Shown piece by piece: positions 50,359-59,050 of a stretch of 64,000 bases of DNA; positions within the stretch are counted from its first letter, which is position 1; each line of letters opens with the position of its first letter. The translations under genes were made by a program, and so were the position numbers. Source of the DNA: Heteroscillospira sp050943935 (lineage in GTDB: Bacteria > Bacillota > Clostridia > Oscillospirales > Oscillospiraceae). Location: contig JBMNQC010000001.1 of NCBI GenBank assembly GCA_050943935.1, forward strand, positions 1-64,000. Reading direction: 5' to 3'. Below the pieces are notes generated by a model, which did not search any database, had not been told where the DNA came from, and worked only from the letters and a program-made list of their open reading frames with translations.

Positions 50359-51576
50359 ATGAGTTTAGCCGCCACTTCCCTGCTGCTGGCAATTTTTTTG
50401 TGCACCTGTCTGCTGCTCTACCGAGAGGGCTTTATGAACAGCGCGCGGAGCATTGTGTTCACCGTCTTTTTTCTCACCGCGGCATTTGCTCTGCGTATAC
50501 TGCTGCTGGAGCACCGCACCGGCGACTTTAATATGTTCCTCCAGCCATGGACGGAGCATTTTCGTGAAAACGGCGGCTTCAAGGCGCTGAAGGACACTAT
50601 AGGCAATTATAATCTCCCGTACCTGTATTTTCTGGCGCTGTTTTCTTATCTGCCCATAGACGAGCTCTATCTTATTAAGTATCTTTCCATATGCTTCGAC
50701 GTTATCCTCGCCTGGGGCGCAAGCCGCATTGTGCTTTTCTATACCGCCTCAAAACGCCGGCAGCTGTGCGCTTTTATGGCCGTGATGCTGCTGCCCACGG
50801 TTATGCTCAACGGCGCCTGCTGGGGACAATGCGACAGTATTTTTGCGGCGTTCTGTGTTCTGGCCTTTTATTACGGCATAGCCAACCGGGGGCGGCTGTC
50901 GCTGGCCTTTGCCGCGCTGGCTCTCTCCTTCAAAGTTCAGGCTGTGTTCTTCCTGCCTGTCTACGGCGCTTTTCTGCTCACAGAACGCATACGCTTTAAG
51001 GACCTCTGGGTGTTTCCCGCCGTGTATATCGCCACTCTGCTGCCCGCGGTGCTGCTGGGGCACCCCATAGCCGATGCGCTTACGGTGTACTTCCGGCAGG
51101 TTGACGGCGGCACGGGTTCTCTGAACTACAACAGCGCCTCTGTTTACGCCCTTATCCCCTACGGCTACGACGCCGAATGGCTGTCATACGCCTCTTATAT
51201 AGGAATAGCCCTGGCGCTGGCTCTGGTATACACCAGCATGCTCTGGCCCGTTGCCAGGATTCGCAGCGTAACCAACTCCACACTCCTGGGTCTGACCGTA
51301 CTGCTCACGCTTGGCATCCCCCTGTTTCTGCCACATATGCACGACAGATATTTCTATCTGGCCGATATTTTCACTCTGGTACTGGCATTTGTGTCGCCCA
51401 TGTGCGCCGGAACGGCGCTGCTGTGCCAGTTTGCCAGCCTGCTGGGCTATCACGCATACCTGATGGAGCGCTTTTTGCTCACAATGAACTACGGCGCCTG
51501 GGCGCTGCTGGCCGCATTTGTAATTATCTGTGTATATATACACAAATCCTTCCGATTTCCGGAGAATACGCGATGA
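50359..51576 (+). CDS. Gpi18-like polyprenol-phosphate mannosyltransferase
   Basis: 405 residues, about 10-11 membrane helices. Between helices 1-2 is the DFNMFLQPWTEHF acidic loop typical of GT-C enzymes, followed by NYNLPYLYFLALF, MLNGACWGQCDSIF and, late, LPHMHDRYFYLADIF. These match bacterial Gpi18-related mannosyltransferases (COG5542). Would glycosylate a lipid or secreted protein at the outer face of the membrane. Its stop overlaps the apbE start (ATGA). Confidence 0.82.
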   Translation: MSLAATSLLLAIFLCTCLLLYREGFMNSARSIVFTVFFLTAAFALRILLLEHRTGDFNMFLQPWTEHFRENGGFKALKDTIGNYNLPYLYFLALFSYLPIDELYLIKYLSICFDVILAWGASRIVLFYTASKRRQLCAFMAVMLLPTVMLNGACWGQCDSIFAAFCVLAFYYGIANRGRLSLAFAALALSFKVQAVFFLPVYGAFLLTERIRFKDLWVFPAVYIATLLPAVLLGHPIADALTVYFRQVDGGTGSLNYNSASVYALIPYGYDAEWLSYASYIGIALALALVYTSMLWPVARIRSVTNSTLLGLTVLLTLGIPLFLPHMHDRYFYLADIFTLVLAFVSPMCAGTALLCQFASLLGYHAYLMERFLLTMNYGAWALLAAFVIICVYIHKSFRFPENTR

Positions 51577-52616
51577 ATAAATTAAAAAAGCTACTGCTGC
51601 TCCTTATACCGGCGCTGCTGCTTTGCGGCTGCTCCGCCTTGGAAAAGGAACCGGAGCTGGATGAATACACCAGCTATGTATACGCCATGGACACCGTAAT
51701 GACTCTGACCGCCTATTCCGACAGCGAGGACGCAAACAGCGCTCTGGCAGACGCGGCCGGAGCAATAGAGGCTCTGGAGCGCCGCGTCTCCGTAACCGAC
51801 GAGCAGAGCGATATCTTCAGGCTCAACGCCAACTCGGACGCGCCCCAGACAGTATCCGACGATACCGCGGAAATACTCACACGCGCTCTTGAGCTGTGCC
51901 GCAGCACAGGCGGCGCGCTGGATGTATCCATATACCCCGTGGTTAGGGAGTGGGGCTTTACCACCGGCAATTATAAAGTGCCGGACTACAACACCCTGCT
52001 GGAGCTGCTGAAAAAGGTCGACTACAGCAATGTATCGGTGGATGGGAACACCGTAAGTCTCTCCCCCGGTATGCAGATAGACCTGGGCAGCGTCACCAAG
52101 GGCTATGTGGGTGACATGGCGGCAGACATACTGTCCGAAGCAGGCATCCGATCAGCCGTATTAAACCTGGGCGGCAATGTCCGTGTCATGGGCAGCAATC
52201 CCAACGGCGAAAGCTGGCGCGTAGGCGTGCAGGATCCTCTGGACAGCTCAAAATACTTCGGTATTATCTCGGTTACGGACAAATCCGTAGTCACCTCCGG
52301 CGGCTACAACCGCTATTTTGAGAGCGGCGGAAAGACTTATTGGCACATTCTTGACCCCCACACAGGCTATCCCGCGGACAACGGCGTCATATCCGCCACT
52401 ATAGTTGGCGAGGATGGTCTGATGTGCGACGGGCTCTCCACAGCCGCTTTCGTCATGGGCGTGAACGAAGCCTTTGACTACTGGCGGCAAAACGGCGGCT
52501 TTGACATGCTGCTGATGACAAAATACGGACATATTTATATCACCCCGGGTCTGGAGGACTGCTTTGAGCTGATGCCCTCCTACGCCGCGGATTACACAAT
52601 AGAGGTGGTACATTAA
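51573..52616 (+). CDS. apbE: FAD:protein FMN transferase lipoprotein
   Basis: 347 residues from ATG 51573 (GGAG SD). Signal peptide with lipobox LLLCGCS, so it is an external lipoprotein. ApbE features: AMDTVMTLTAY, IDLGSVTKGYVGDMAAD, NLGGNVRVMG, DLDPHTGYPADNGVIS-type region (ILDPHTGYPADNG) with Mg2+ site and DGLSTAAFVMG. Attaches FMN to Thr/Ser of secreted flavoproteins. Coupled to the mannosyltransferase upstream and the NusG-II gene downstream; the flavinylated client is not in the window. Confidence 0.95.
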   Translation: MNKLKKLLLLLIPALLLCGCSALEKEPELDEYTSYVYAMDTVMTLTAYSDSEDANSALADAAGAIEALERRVSVTDEQSDIFRLNANSDAPQTVSDDTAEILTRALELCRSTGGALDVSIYPVVREWGFTTGNYKVPDYNTLLELLKKVDYSNVSVDGNTVSLSPGMQIDLGSVTKGYVGDMAADILSEAGIRSAVLNLGGNVRVMGSNPNGESWRVGVQDPLDSSKYFGIISVTDKSVVTSGGYNRYFESGGKTYWHILDPHTGYPADNGVISATIVGEDGLMCDGLSTAAFVMGVNEAFDYWRQNGGFDMLLMTKYGHIYITPGLEDCFELMPSYAADYTIEVVH

Positions 52617-52999
52617 TGCGCTTTCTGCGTTCAACCAGATTTTGGGTCCTGGCCTTTGCCGCGCTGATACTGTTCAGCACACTATCAATGTTCTTCATGC
52701 GCCGCTCGGCCGACGGCACTACAGCCGTAATAACTCAGGACGGCCGGGAGATAGAGCGCATAGACCTGGGAAAGGTAAAGGAGCCATACACCATCCGGGT
52801 GGACAACCCCAACGGAGGCTACAATATTATTCTGGTGGAAAAGGGCCAGGTATCCGTAACCGAGGCCAGCTGCCCGGATAAGGTATGCATCCGCCAGGGC
52901 ACCATCACCACAGGGCTCAAGCCTATAGTCTGCCTGCCCAACAAGGTAATGGTGATAATCGAGGACGCCTCCGACGATGCCGATAGTCTGGCAGGCTGA
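52616..52999 (+). CDS. NusG domain II-containing protein
   Basis: 127 residues, starts at the last base of the apbE stop. One N-terminal membrane helix (about 9-28), then an outside domain with DGREIERIDLGKVKEPYTIRVD, NIILVEKGQVSVTEASCPDKVCIRQGTI and CLPNKVMVII. This is the small NusG-II-like family often encoded with ApbE and Gx transporters. The conserved Cys pair may be redox active or bind a cofactor (inference). Confidence 0.9.
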   Translation: MRFLRSTRFWVLAFAALILFSTLSMFFMRRSADGTTAVITQDGREIERIDLGKVKEPYTIRVDNPNGGYNIILVEKGQVSVTEASCPDKVCIRQGTITTGLKPIVCLPNKVMVIIEDASDDADSLAG

Positions 53000-53007
53000 G
53001 GGCATAT

Positions 53008-53499
53008 ATGAAAGCAAACCGACTTACCCGGCTGGCACTGCTTACCACAATCGCCCTTATCATCTTTACCGCAGAGGCCCAGATACCTGTACCTGTGCCT
53101 ATTCCCGGCGTGAAGCTGGGCCTTGCCAACGTGGTTACGGTGTACGCCGCTTTTACCATGCTGCCCGGTGAGACCATGATGATACTGTTCGTGCGCGTTT
53201 TTCTGGGCAGTCTATTTACCGGAAACATGCTGGCGATGCTGTACAGTCTCGGTGGCGGAGCGCTGTGCCTGCTGGTGACTCTGCCGCTGACAAAAATACT
53301 CACCCGGCATCAGATGTGGATAGCCTCCGCGGCGGGCGGAGTATTTCACAACCTGGGCCAGCTCATAGTGGCGGCGCTGGTCATGAAGACCCTGGCTGTT
53401 TTCGCCTACCTCCCTCCCCTGCTCATATCCGGCGTGATAACCGGCTGTTTTACAGGTCTGGCCGCCCAGTCCGTAACAGACAGGCTGAGCAAAAAATAA
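53008..53499 (+). CDS. Gx transporter family protein (HepS1/ECF S-like)
   Basis: 163 residues with 5-6 membrane helices. Starts RLTRLALLTTIALIIFTAEAQIPVPVPIPGVKLGLANVVTVYA, the signature of the Gx transporter/heptaprenyl diphosphate synthase component I family. Encoded 8 bp after the NusG-II gene. The pair plus ApbE is common in Clostridia and has been tied to extracytosolic flavin or quinone redox systems; a role in flavin or isoprenoid handling is inference. Confidence 0.88.
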   Translation: MKANRLTRLALLTTIALIIFTAEAQIPVPVPIPGVKLGLANVVTVYAAFTMLPGETMMILFVRVFLGSLFTGNMLAMLYSLGGGALCLLVTLPLTKILTRHQMWIASAAGGVFHNLGQLIVAALVMKTLAVFAYLPPLLISGVITGCFTGLAAQSVTDRLSKK

Positions 53500-53530
53500 C
53501 CGGCTGCAATCCGCAGCCGGTTATTTTTTT
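53491..53530. terminator. Bidirectional terminator, Gx gene and tctC
   Basis: AAAAAATAACCGGCTGC/GCAGCCGGTTATTTTTTT between convergent genes. Confidence 0.9.
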
Positions 53531-53536
53531 GCTTGC

Positions 53537-54598
53537 TTATGCGCCCTGCTTTTCCTTTACTATAGCTATGTACTCGGTATAAGTGTCAATCAGGGTCTGG
53601 TTGTATTCCTTATATTCGTCGCAGTCCTTAAAGAAGCCGGTCATGCAGTTTGCATCCATGAATTCCTTCCATTCATCGGTTTCATATACCTTTTCAATAA
53701 GGTCGGAGTAGTAGCGCACAGCCTCGGGAGCGGCGTCGGCGGCCATTACGAAGCCGCGGTGCTGCTGATGGTTTATCTCATAGCCCTGCTCCTTGAAGGT
53801 GGGGGTATCCTGCAGGCCGAACTGCTCAAACCGCTCGTCGGCCGCTATGGATATGGCCGTAAGCTTGCCGGCAGCCAGGTTGTCGCCTATCTCTCCGGGA
53901 CTCATGGCGCCCAGCTGCACATGTCCGCCCATTACGTTGGCCAGCACATCGCCGCCGGATTCCATGGCAACATAGGTAATATCCACATCGCAGGCCTCAC
54001 AGAGCTGCGCCCACAGTATGGCGTCGTCGGAGATGGCGGAGGAGCCTGCAAAGGAGAGCTCACCCGGATGCTCCTTGGCATAGGCCACCACATCTTCCAT
54101 GCTCTTGAAGCCGGAGTCAACAGAAGCCACCAGGAGGCTGGGATCCTTGGCTACAAGAGCCACATAGGAGAAGTCGTCAAATGTCAGGGGGCTGTTGCCG
54201 GCCACAGGCTGGCTGTAGAAGCTGGAGGACACCACATTGATGTTGTAGTCGCCGCCGGTCTCCACCAGATAGGTGAAGCCAACCACGTGGGAGGATCCCG
54301 GCTTGTTGACCACAGTAATGTTTACGGGGCACATATTGTACTTCTGGATAATCTCAACAACCTTGCGGGCAAAGAGATCGGCTCCGCCGCCGGCGGAATT
54401 GCCAACTGTGAGCTCTATGTCCTTCTCGGGCACCCAGCCCTGAGGTTCTTCAGAGGAAGGCGCTTGCGTCTGGGGCGCCTGGCTTTCGGGAGCCTTGGAC
54501 TCGGGTGATGCGCTGTTCTGGCTGTTTCCGCCGCAGCCGGCGAGCATGGCAAAACAAAGTACAAGAGCAATAAGCATTGACCAAATTCGAGTTTTCAT
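53537..54598 (-). CDS. tctC: Tripartite tricarboxylate transporter solute-binding lipoprotein
   Basis: 353 residues. Signal peptide with lipobox LAGCGG, then a Ser/Pro/Glu-rich linker (about 25-52), then the Bug/TctC fold: NSAGGGADLFARKVVEI, NKPGSSHVVGFTYL, FAGSSAISDDAILW, DTPTFKEQGYEI. Captures a carboxylate and hands it to TctAB. Last gene of tctB-tctA-tctC, 59 bp after tctA, with AGGAGG SD. Ligand unknown. Confidence 0.93.
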   Translation of the reverse strand: MKTRIWSMLIALVLCFAMLAGCGGNSQNSASPESKAPESQAPQTQAPSSEEPQGWVPEKDIELTVGNSAGGGADLFARKVVEIIQKYNMCPVNITVVNKPGSSHVVGFTYLVETGGDYNINVVSSSFYSQPVAGNSPLTFDDFSYVALVAKDPSLLVASVDSGFKSMEDVVAYAKEHPGELSFAGSSAISDDAILWAQLCEACDVDITYVAMESGGDVLANVMGGHVQLGAMSPGEIGDNLAAGKLTAISIAADERFEQFGLQDTPTFKEQGYEINHQQHRGFVMAADAAPEAVRYYSDLIEKVYETDEWKEFMDANCMTGFFKDCDEYKEYNQTLIDTYTEYIAIVKEKQGA

Positions 54599-54657
54599 TT
54601 TTTTCCTCCTATTTTCCTGTTGTTGTTATTTATAGCGCCGCAGGGCGTTATATGCGT

Positions 54658-56172
54658 TCAAACGGTAGTCTTGTGGGCACGCAGGCGTCCTATCACATTT
54701 TTGATAGGCGTACCAAACGCCAAGAGCAGAGCTATCACCATTATTACCGCGGAAATAGGCCGGGATATTACTGCGAAGAAATTACCCTTAGCCATTATCA
54801 TAGCCTGGCGCAGATTCGTTTCGGTTATATAGCCCAAAACTATAGCCAGCACCATTGGTGCCGCAGGAATTTTCAGCTTTTTAAATATGAAGCCCACAGC
54901 GCCAAAGAAAACAGTTATTCCTACATCGAACAACGAATTGCCCAAGGCATAGGAACCCATAATTATAAACCCAATTACTACACCGTTGAGTATTCCCGGA
55001 CGAACCTTCAGGATCGTCACAAACAGCGGGAGGGCGCAAACCACAAGAAGCAGCAGTATGAGATTTCCGATATACATACTGGCGATAAGTCCCCAGGCGA
55101 AGTCCGGCTCCTTCTCAAACAGATACGGGCCAGGAGTCATGCCGAACATCATCAGCGCGCCCATCATTATGGCTGTGGCTCCGCTGCCGGGAACACCAAG
55201 AGTCAGCATCGGCACCATAGCGCCCATAGAGGCTGCGTTATTGGCGGATTCAGGTGCGGCAACGCCCTCAATAACTCCGGTACCAAACAGCTCTCCGCGT
55301 TTTGAGGTCTTTCTTGCCATATCATAGGACAGGAAAGACGCTATTGTGGCTCCCGCGCCCGGGAGCACACCCACGAAAAAGCCAAGTACAGTTCCGCGAG
55401 CTATATGTGGCAGACAGATGCCCCATTCCTGCCAGGTAGGGAACATTCTGCGGAAACGCAGTTCCTCGCGTGTTATTGTTATTTTCTTTGCATCCTTCTG
55501 TGCAGAGGAATATATTATCTCCGCTATGCCGAACAGGCCCATTGCAACGGGAATGAAGTCTATGCCGCCGTAGAGATGTACAACACCGAATACGAAGCGC
55601 TGTGTACCCAGCACAGCGTCTAGGCCTATGGTTGAAACAAACAGTCCCAAGCCCGCAGCCACAAAGCCCTTAAACGGATCGTCTCCCGTCATTCCCGCTA
55701 TGGAGGTAAGCCCCATGACCATTAGTGCAAAGTATTCGGCAGGACTGAAAGCCAGAGCATACTCGGCTATCTTTGGTGCCAGCAGCATGAATATAACCAC
55801 CGACACCGTGCCACCTATTATTGAGGCATAGGCCGCCATACCCATAGCCTGTGCCGGACGTCCATTTACAGCCATCGGATATCCGTCCAGAGTAGTCATA
55901 ACGGCTGCGGAATCACCGGGGGTGTTAATGAGTATCGCTGTGATAGATCCACCGTACATTGCTCCGTAATATATGCCCGCCAGCATGACTATGCCGGCCA
56001 CCGGGTCCATACCGTAGGTAAGTGGCAGCAATATAGCTATACCGGTAGACGGCCCCAGTCCGGGTAGTGCGCCGATGATAACGCCGCTTACCACACCAAT
56101 AAAGCAGTACAGCAGCACTATTGGGTCGGCGCAAACCGAAAAGCCCACCGCCAGATTGTGCAACAATTCCAT
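54658..56172 (-). CDS. tctA: Tripartite tricarboxylate transporter large permease
   Basis: 504 residues, about 12 membrane helices. TctA motifs: GVVSGVIIGALPGLGPSTGIAILLP, YGAMYGGSITAILINTPGDSAAVMTTLDGYPMA with the helix-breaking Gly/Pro, and in the second half GVLPGAGATIASFLSYDMARK and APESANNAASMGAMVPMLTLGVPGS. Twelve bp after tctB. Confidence 0.96.
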   Translation of the reverse strand: MELLHNLAVGFSVCADPIVLLYCFIGVVSGVIIGALPGLGPSTGIAILLPLTYGMDPVAGIVMLAGIYYGAMYGGSITAILINTPGDSAAVMTTLDGYPMAVNGRPAQAMGMAAYASIIGGTVSVVIFMLLAPKIAEYALAFSPAEYFALMVMGLTSIAGMTGDDPFKGFVAAGLGLFVSTIGLDAVLGTQRFVFGVVHLYGGIDFIPVAMGLFGIAEIIYSSAQKDAKKITITREELRFRRMFPTWQEWGICLPHIARGTVLGFFVGVLPGAGATIASFLSYDMARKTSKRGELFGTGVIEGVAAPESANNAASMGAMVPMLTLGVPGSGATAIMMGALMMFGMTPGPYLFEKEPDFAWGLIASMYIGNLILLLLVVCALPLFVTILKVRPGILNGVVIGFIIMGSYALGNSLFDVGITVFFGAVGFIFKKLKIPAAPMVLAIVLGYITETNLRQAMIMAKGNFFAVISRPISAVIMVIALLLAFGTPIKNVIGRLRAHKTTV

Positions 56173-56184
56173 ACTCCCGCCTCC

Positions 56185-56685
56185 TTAGAATCCAAAGGGC
56201 CCCTCAGGCACATGTACCTTGAGAAGAACTATAAAAATTAAGTATATAACTATTCCGGTACCCACACCCACAAGCAGAGAGGTCTTCCAGGACTCCGGCC
56301 CCAGAAATCGGATAAGCAAAACCATTGCTATGGTTATTGCCGTTATCAGGCCTATATAATCGGCCAGAACAACAGCCGCAGAGCAGATGCCAATGATGAT
56401 AAAAAAGCTGCGCCACTCATGCCATTCTGCCAGCAGCTTCTCTCCCTCCTGGTCGGCAAGTTTAAGCCTCAGAACACTTTGAACTGTTATGCCCAAGCCA
56501 CATATTCCGATGATGCTCGCCGATATCATAGGCATAAAGCCCGGACCCGGCGCCTTGTTCATATAAAACTGCATCCCATCCTTTTTACATATAAAAAAGA
56601 TGGCGCACGCCAATACAATGGAAACCACACCGAGCAAGATATTTGCGTGTTTTATTTTCAATCCCTTGGCAGTTTTATTTTCCAT
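56185..56685 (-). CDS. tctB: Tripartite tricarboxylate transporter small permease
   Basis: 166 residues from ATG 56685 (GGGGAG SD; an upstream ATG at 56733 is less likely). Four membrane helices with an inner loop; KAPGPGFMPMISASIIGICG matches the small TctB subunit. First gene of the operon; order B-A-C differs from the classical C-B-A. Confidence 0.88.
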   Translation of the reverse strand: MENKTAKGLKIKHANILLGVVSIVLACAIFFICKKDGMQFYMNKAPGPGFMPMISASIIGICGLGITVQSVLRLKLADQEGEKLLAEWHEWRSFFIIIGICSAAVVLADYIGLITAITIAMVLLIRFLGPESWKTSLLVGVGTGIVIYLIFIVLLKVHVPEGPFGF

Positions 56686-56746
56686 TTTCACTCCCCAGCT
56701 TTCCAGTCTGATTTTGTGTTTGTTTATGTGCATTTACTATGTTCAA

Positions 56747-56775
56747 AGTATAGCAGAGACGCAGGCATTTGTATA
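56747..56775 (-). promoter_or_regulatory. tctBAC promoter candidate
   Basis: -10 TATACT (56747-56752) with -35 TATACA at a 17-bp spacing (56770-56775). Confidence 0.55.
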
Positions 56776-56847
56776 ATTATAATAATTCATTGCCTTTCAT
56801 GCACTATGGTTATAGCGGAGCCAAACTGGCTTTTTTGCACCGAATTT

Positions 56848-56950
56848 TCCAATTTTGGAAATAATTGTATGTGATTTTTGTGCAGAAAATTCCATTTTGG
56901 ATTATGCAAAACGCCTGTCCATTACATTTTATTCCATTCCATTTTAGAAT
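56848..56950. repeat. Three TCCA-TTTT-GGA operator-like sites
   Basis: TCCAATTTTGGA (56848-56859), TTCCATTTTGGAT (56890-56902) and TTCCATTTTAGAAT (56937-56950) are spaced 40-50 bp apart upstream of tctB in an otherwise empty AT-rich stretch (56776-57010). Possible binding sites for an unidentified regulator. Confidence 0.45.
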
Positions 56951-57010
56951 ATAGCACTTCATTGAGGGTGGATTCAGGCTGGTGTCATTCAGCTCTGTTA
57001 TCGGCATTAT

Positions 57011-57039
57011 AAAAAGGCGCATCATTTAGATGCGCCTTT
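57011..57039 (-). terminator. dnaJ-like gene terminator
   Basis: AAGGCGCATC/GATGCGCCTT stem followed by TTTAT on the minus strand. Confidence 0.85.
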
Positions 57040-57057
57040 CAGCTTTGGATATAATTT

Positions 57058-57705
57058 TTAGCAGCAGCGGCAGAACATGCAGAAAAGCCGCGCCATTATA
57101 AGGCTCATGCACAGCTGACCAAAGCCGCCTGTGTTCACGGTGAAAGTCTGGCCCATATTGCGGTACATATTGCCGCCGTTCTCCAGAACATCCAGGAGTT
57201 GCCGGTAACTGTAGTTATTTGGCTCCATGCTCACGGCCCGGCGGGCGTGCTCCAGCGCCCGTATGCGGTTGCCCAGCTGATAGCTGGCGTAGGCGCTGAG
57301 ATAGTACCATCTTGCATTTCTGTCTCTGGGCTCCACGCTCTCCAGGGCGTTGATAGCCTGAGAGAAGTAGCCCACACGGATGTAGTTCTCGGCCGCCCGT
57401 ATGCCGGAGGCCTCGCCATCCCCGCCGGACTGGCCGTAGCCGTACTGCTGGCCATATCCGTAACCGTAGCCGCCGTACTGCTGGGAGCCGTAGCTCCCTC
57501 CCTGAGCGCCGTTGCCGGTGTTCTGCTGAGGATTCTTTATCTGGTCGTAAGCAGCGTTTATCTCGTTCATACGTCGCTGCGCCTCAGCGTCGCCGGGGTG
57601 CAGGTCGGGGTGATATTTTTTGGCAAGAGCCCGGTATGCCTTTTTTATTTCTTCGTCAGATGCGTCCGGCGAGACGCCAAGTACCTTGTACGGGTCATTT
57701 ATCAT
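57058..57705 (-). CDS. DnaJ-domain protein
   Basis: 215 residues. J-domain (1-60) with YKVLGVSPDASDEEIKKAYRALAKKYHPD, including the HPD motif that stimulates DnaK. A Gly/Tyr/Gln-rich low-complexity linker (about 65-95) follows, then a TPR-like helical region (NYIRVGYFSQAINALES, RALEHARRAV), and a hydrophobic Cys-rich end FCMFCRCC that may bind metal or be lipid-facing. Not the canonical DnaJ (no CXXCXGXG repeats). Overlaps the DUF5685 gene by 11 bp and is translationally coupled to it. Confidence 0.9.
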   Translation of the reverse strand: MINDPYKVLGVSPDASDEEIKKAYRALAKKYHPDLHPGDAEAQRRMNEINAAYDQIKNPQQNTGNGAQGGSYGSQQYGGYGYGYGQQYGYGQSGGDGEASGIRAAENYIRVGYFSQAINALESVEPRDRNARWYYLSAYASYQLGNRIRALEHARRAVSMEPNNYSYRQLLDVLENGGNMYRNMGQTFTVNTGGFGQLCMSLIMARLFCMFCRCC

Positions 57706-58546
57706 CGGCGTTTTCGCCTCCGTCTTCCTTCTTTTTGCTCAATCCCAGAGGGAACTTGCTCCACACACCAGAATATAGGATATTTCGCATAATGTCAACA
57801 TTTTCAATCAGGGGAAGTTTCTCAAAATTCAGAGCGCACTCCCCTATCAGCATAGTCAGAACGCCTTTTATATCCTCGTCTGTACTGCCCCGGCGGCGCA
57901 TATCCGCCAGGGGATTGTAGCGGCCGTGGCGCAGGTCGCCCTTCAGGTCAACAAATGCGTCGAGAATATATATAAACTGCCCCAGAGCGTCAGCCATGTC
58001 ACCCAGAGGCTTCTGCCAGTTATCCTCCCTGAACAGGAACAGCTCACGCATCAGCTTGCCGAAACATTTGGCCGCGGCGTCCGGGTCGCAGACGTTCATG
58101 CTCTCCAGCTCCGAGAGCTGCCGGAGGCACTTTTCCAGAGCAGCGCTCTGCCGGGGATACCTTTCCGCCGTGCGCAGGCTGGGCTTTTTGAGCAGCTCCG
58201 CCAGCGCTTTTGCGGAGAGCTTTTTCTCGTCATTCCAATCATCAACGGCTTTATAGTAGGCCAGCAATACGTTCATATCTGCGGCATAGTCCGTAAAGCA
58301 GTTTTCGGCGTAGCTGTGGGGATGTACTGGATGGGGCTTGCAGCGCTCGGTGCCGCAGGCGGTCTCAGGCTCATACAGGGACGACAGCACCAGCACCAGA
58401 AAAGTCATATCATAGCTGAGTATGCCCCCCGCCGCCGGGCCGTGGTTTTTCGTGAGTGAGCGGCATATTCCGCAGTAGTAGGACTTGTATCGCGCCCGCT
58501 GCTCCTCGTCCATGGCCTCTCTGTTTGCAATCACATAGCCAAACAT
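57695..58546 (-). CDS. DUF5685 family protein
   Basis: 283 residues from ATG 58546 (GGAGGA SD). Starts MFGYVIANREAMDEEQRARYKSYYCGICRSL, with CGIC and later CGTERCKPHP pairs, and GILSYDMTFLVLVLSSLYEP. This is the DUF5685 pattern, resembling squalene/phytoene-synthase-like helical proteins with DWNDEKK acidic segment, but no enzyme activity is known. Stably paired with a J-domain gene here, suggesting a chaperone-client or adaptor relation. -10 TATAAT at 58585-58590. Confidence 0.88.
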   Translation of the reverse strand: MFGYVIANREAMDEEQRARYKSYYCGICRSLTKNHGPAAGGILSYDMTFLVLVLSSLYEPETACGTERCKPHPVHPHSYAENCFTDYAADMNVLLAYYKAVDDWNDEKKLSAKALAELLKKPSLRTAERYPRQSAALEKCLRQLSELESMNVCDPDAAAKCFGKLMRELFLFREDNWQKPLGDMADALGQFIYILDAFVDLKGDLRHGRYNPLADMRRRGSTDEDIKGVLTMLIGECALNFEKLPLIENVDIMRNILYSGVWSKFPLGLSKKKEDGGENADDK

Positions 58547-58657
58547 TTTTATTCCTCCGTCGGCATTGCACAATTATTTATTATATTATACCACCGGATA
58601 TAAAAATTGGGTGAACAAGCTGTAAAAATATTTTTCCGGTTTTTGTCTGAAAAAGCC

Positions 58658-58685
58658 TTGACATCCCGCGTAAATCTGTTATAAT
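58658..58685 (+). promoter_or_regulatory. tRNA-Leu promoter
   Basis: TTGACA (58658-58663), 16-bp spacer, TATAAT (58680-58685). Confidence 0.9.
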
Positions 58686-58719
58686 AATCAAGCGCTTATC
58701 AATGAGTGCAAACAAATAT

Positions 58720-58804
58720 GCGAGAGTGCTGGAACCGGTAGACAGGCACGTTTGAGGTGCGTGTGTCAACTGACGTGGGAGTTCAAGTCTCCTCTCTCGC
58801 ACCA
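58720..58804 (+). tRNA. tRNA-Leu (anticodon GAG)
   Basis: Acceptor arms GCGAGAG and CTCTCGC, discriminator A, encoded CCA (58802-58804). Anticodon stem CACGT/GCGTG with loop TTGAGGT gives anticodon GAG at 58754-58756. Long variable arm and TTCAAGTCT-type T loop confirm a class II leucine tRNA. Stand-alone with own promoter and terminator. Confidence 0.95.
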
Positions 58805-58843
58805 CGTCGGAGCAAAGTTCGCTTTGCTCCGACGTCTTTTTTT
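58804..58843 (+). terminator. tRNA-Leu terminator
   Basis: ACGTCGGAGCAAAG/CTTTGCTCCGACGT stem, UUCG tetraloop, seven Ts. Confidence 0.95.
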
Positions 58844-58890
58844 GCGGGAATAAAAAGACGTCATCCGCCCGCTCCCTTGCTCCTCCTTTC

Positions 58891-58924
58891 AAACTCGAAC
58901 CCGCTGACGCTGGGCTTCGAGTTT
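58891..58924. repeat. Unexplained hairpin downstream of tRNA-Leu
   Basis: AAACTCGAA/TTCGAGTTT with inner CCC/GGG in a stretch of about 140 bp (58844-58986) that has no gene. Purpose unknown. Confidence 0.55.
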
Positions 58925-58986
58925 GTTCTGTGCTTCGGCGGTAAAAGCCGCGCCCCGCCGTGCGGATCCCCCACCTTATGATTTCG

Positions 58987-59017
58987 AAAAAGGACACGAC
59001 ATAGTCGTGTCCTTTTA
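58987..59017 (-). terminator. Terminator of the 59051-59470 gene
   Basis: AAAAGGACACGAC/GTCGTGTCCTTTT, with U-run on the minus strand. Confidence 0.85.
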
Positions 59018-59050
59018 TTTTGGTGCACTTCTAACTTCTTCACTATTCAC

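Noticed and set aside
56826..56838. Sigma-54-like TGGC...TTGCA upstream of tctB
   Set aside because: GG and GC are 7 bp apart instead of the required 10.
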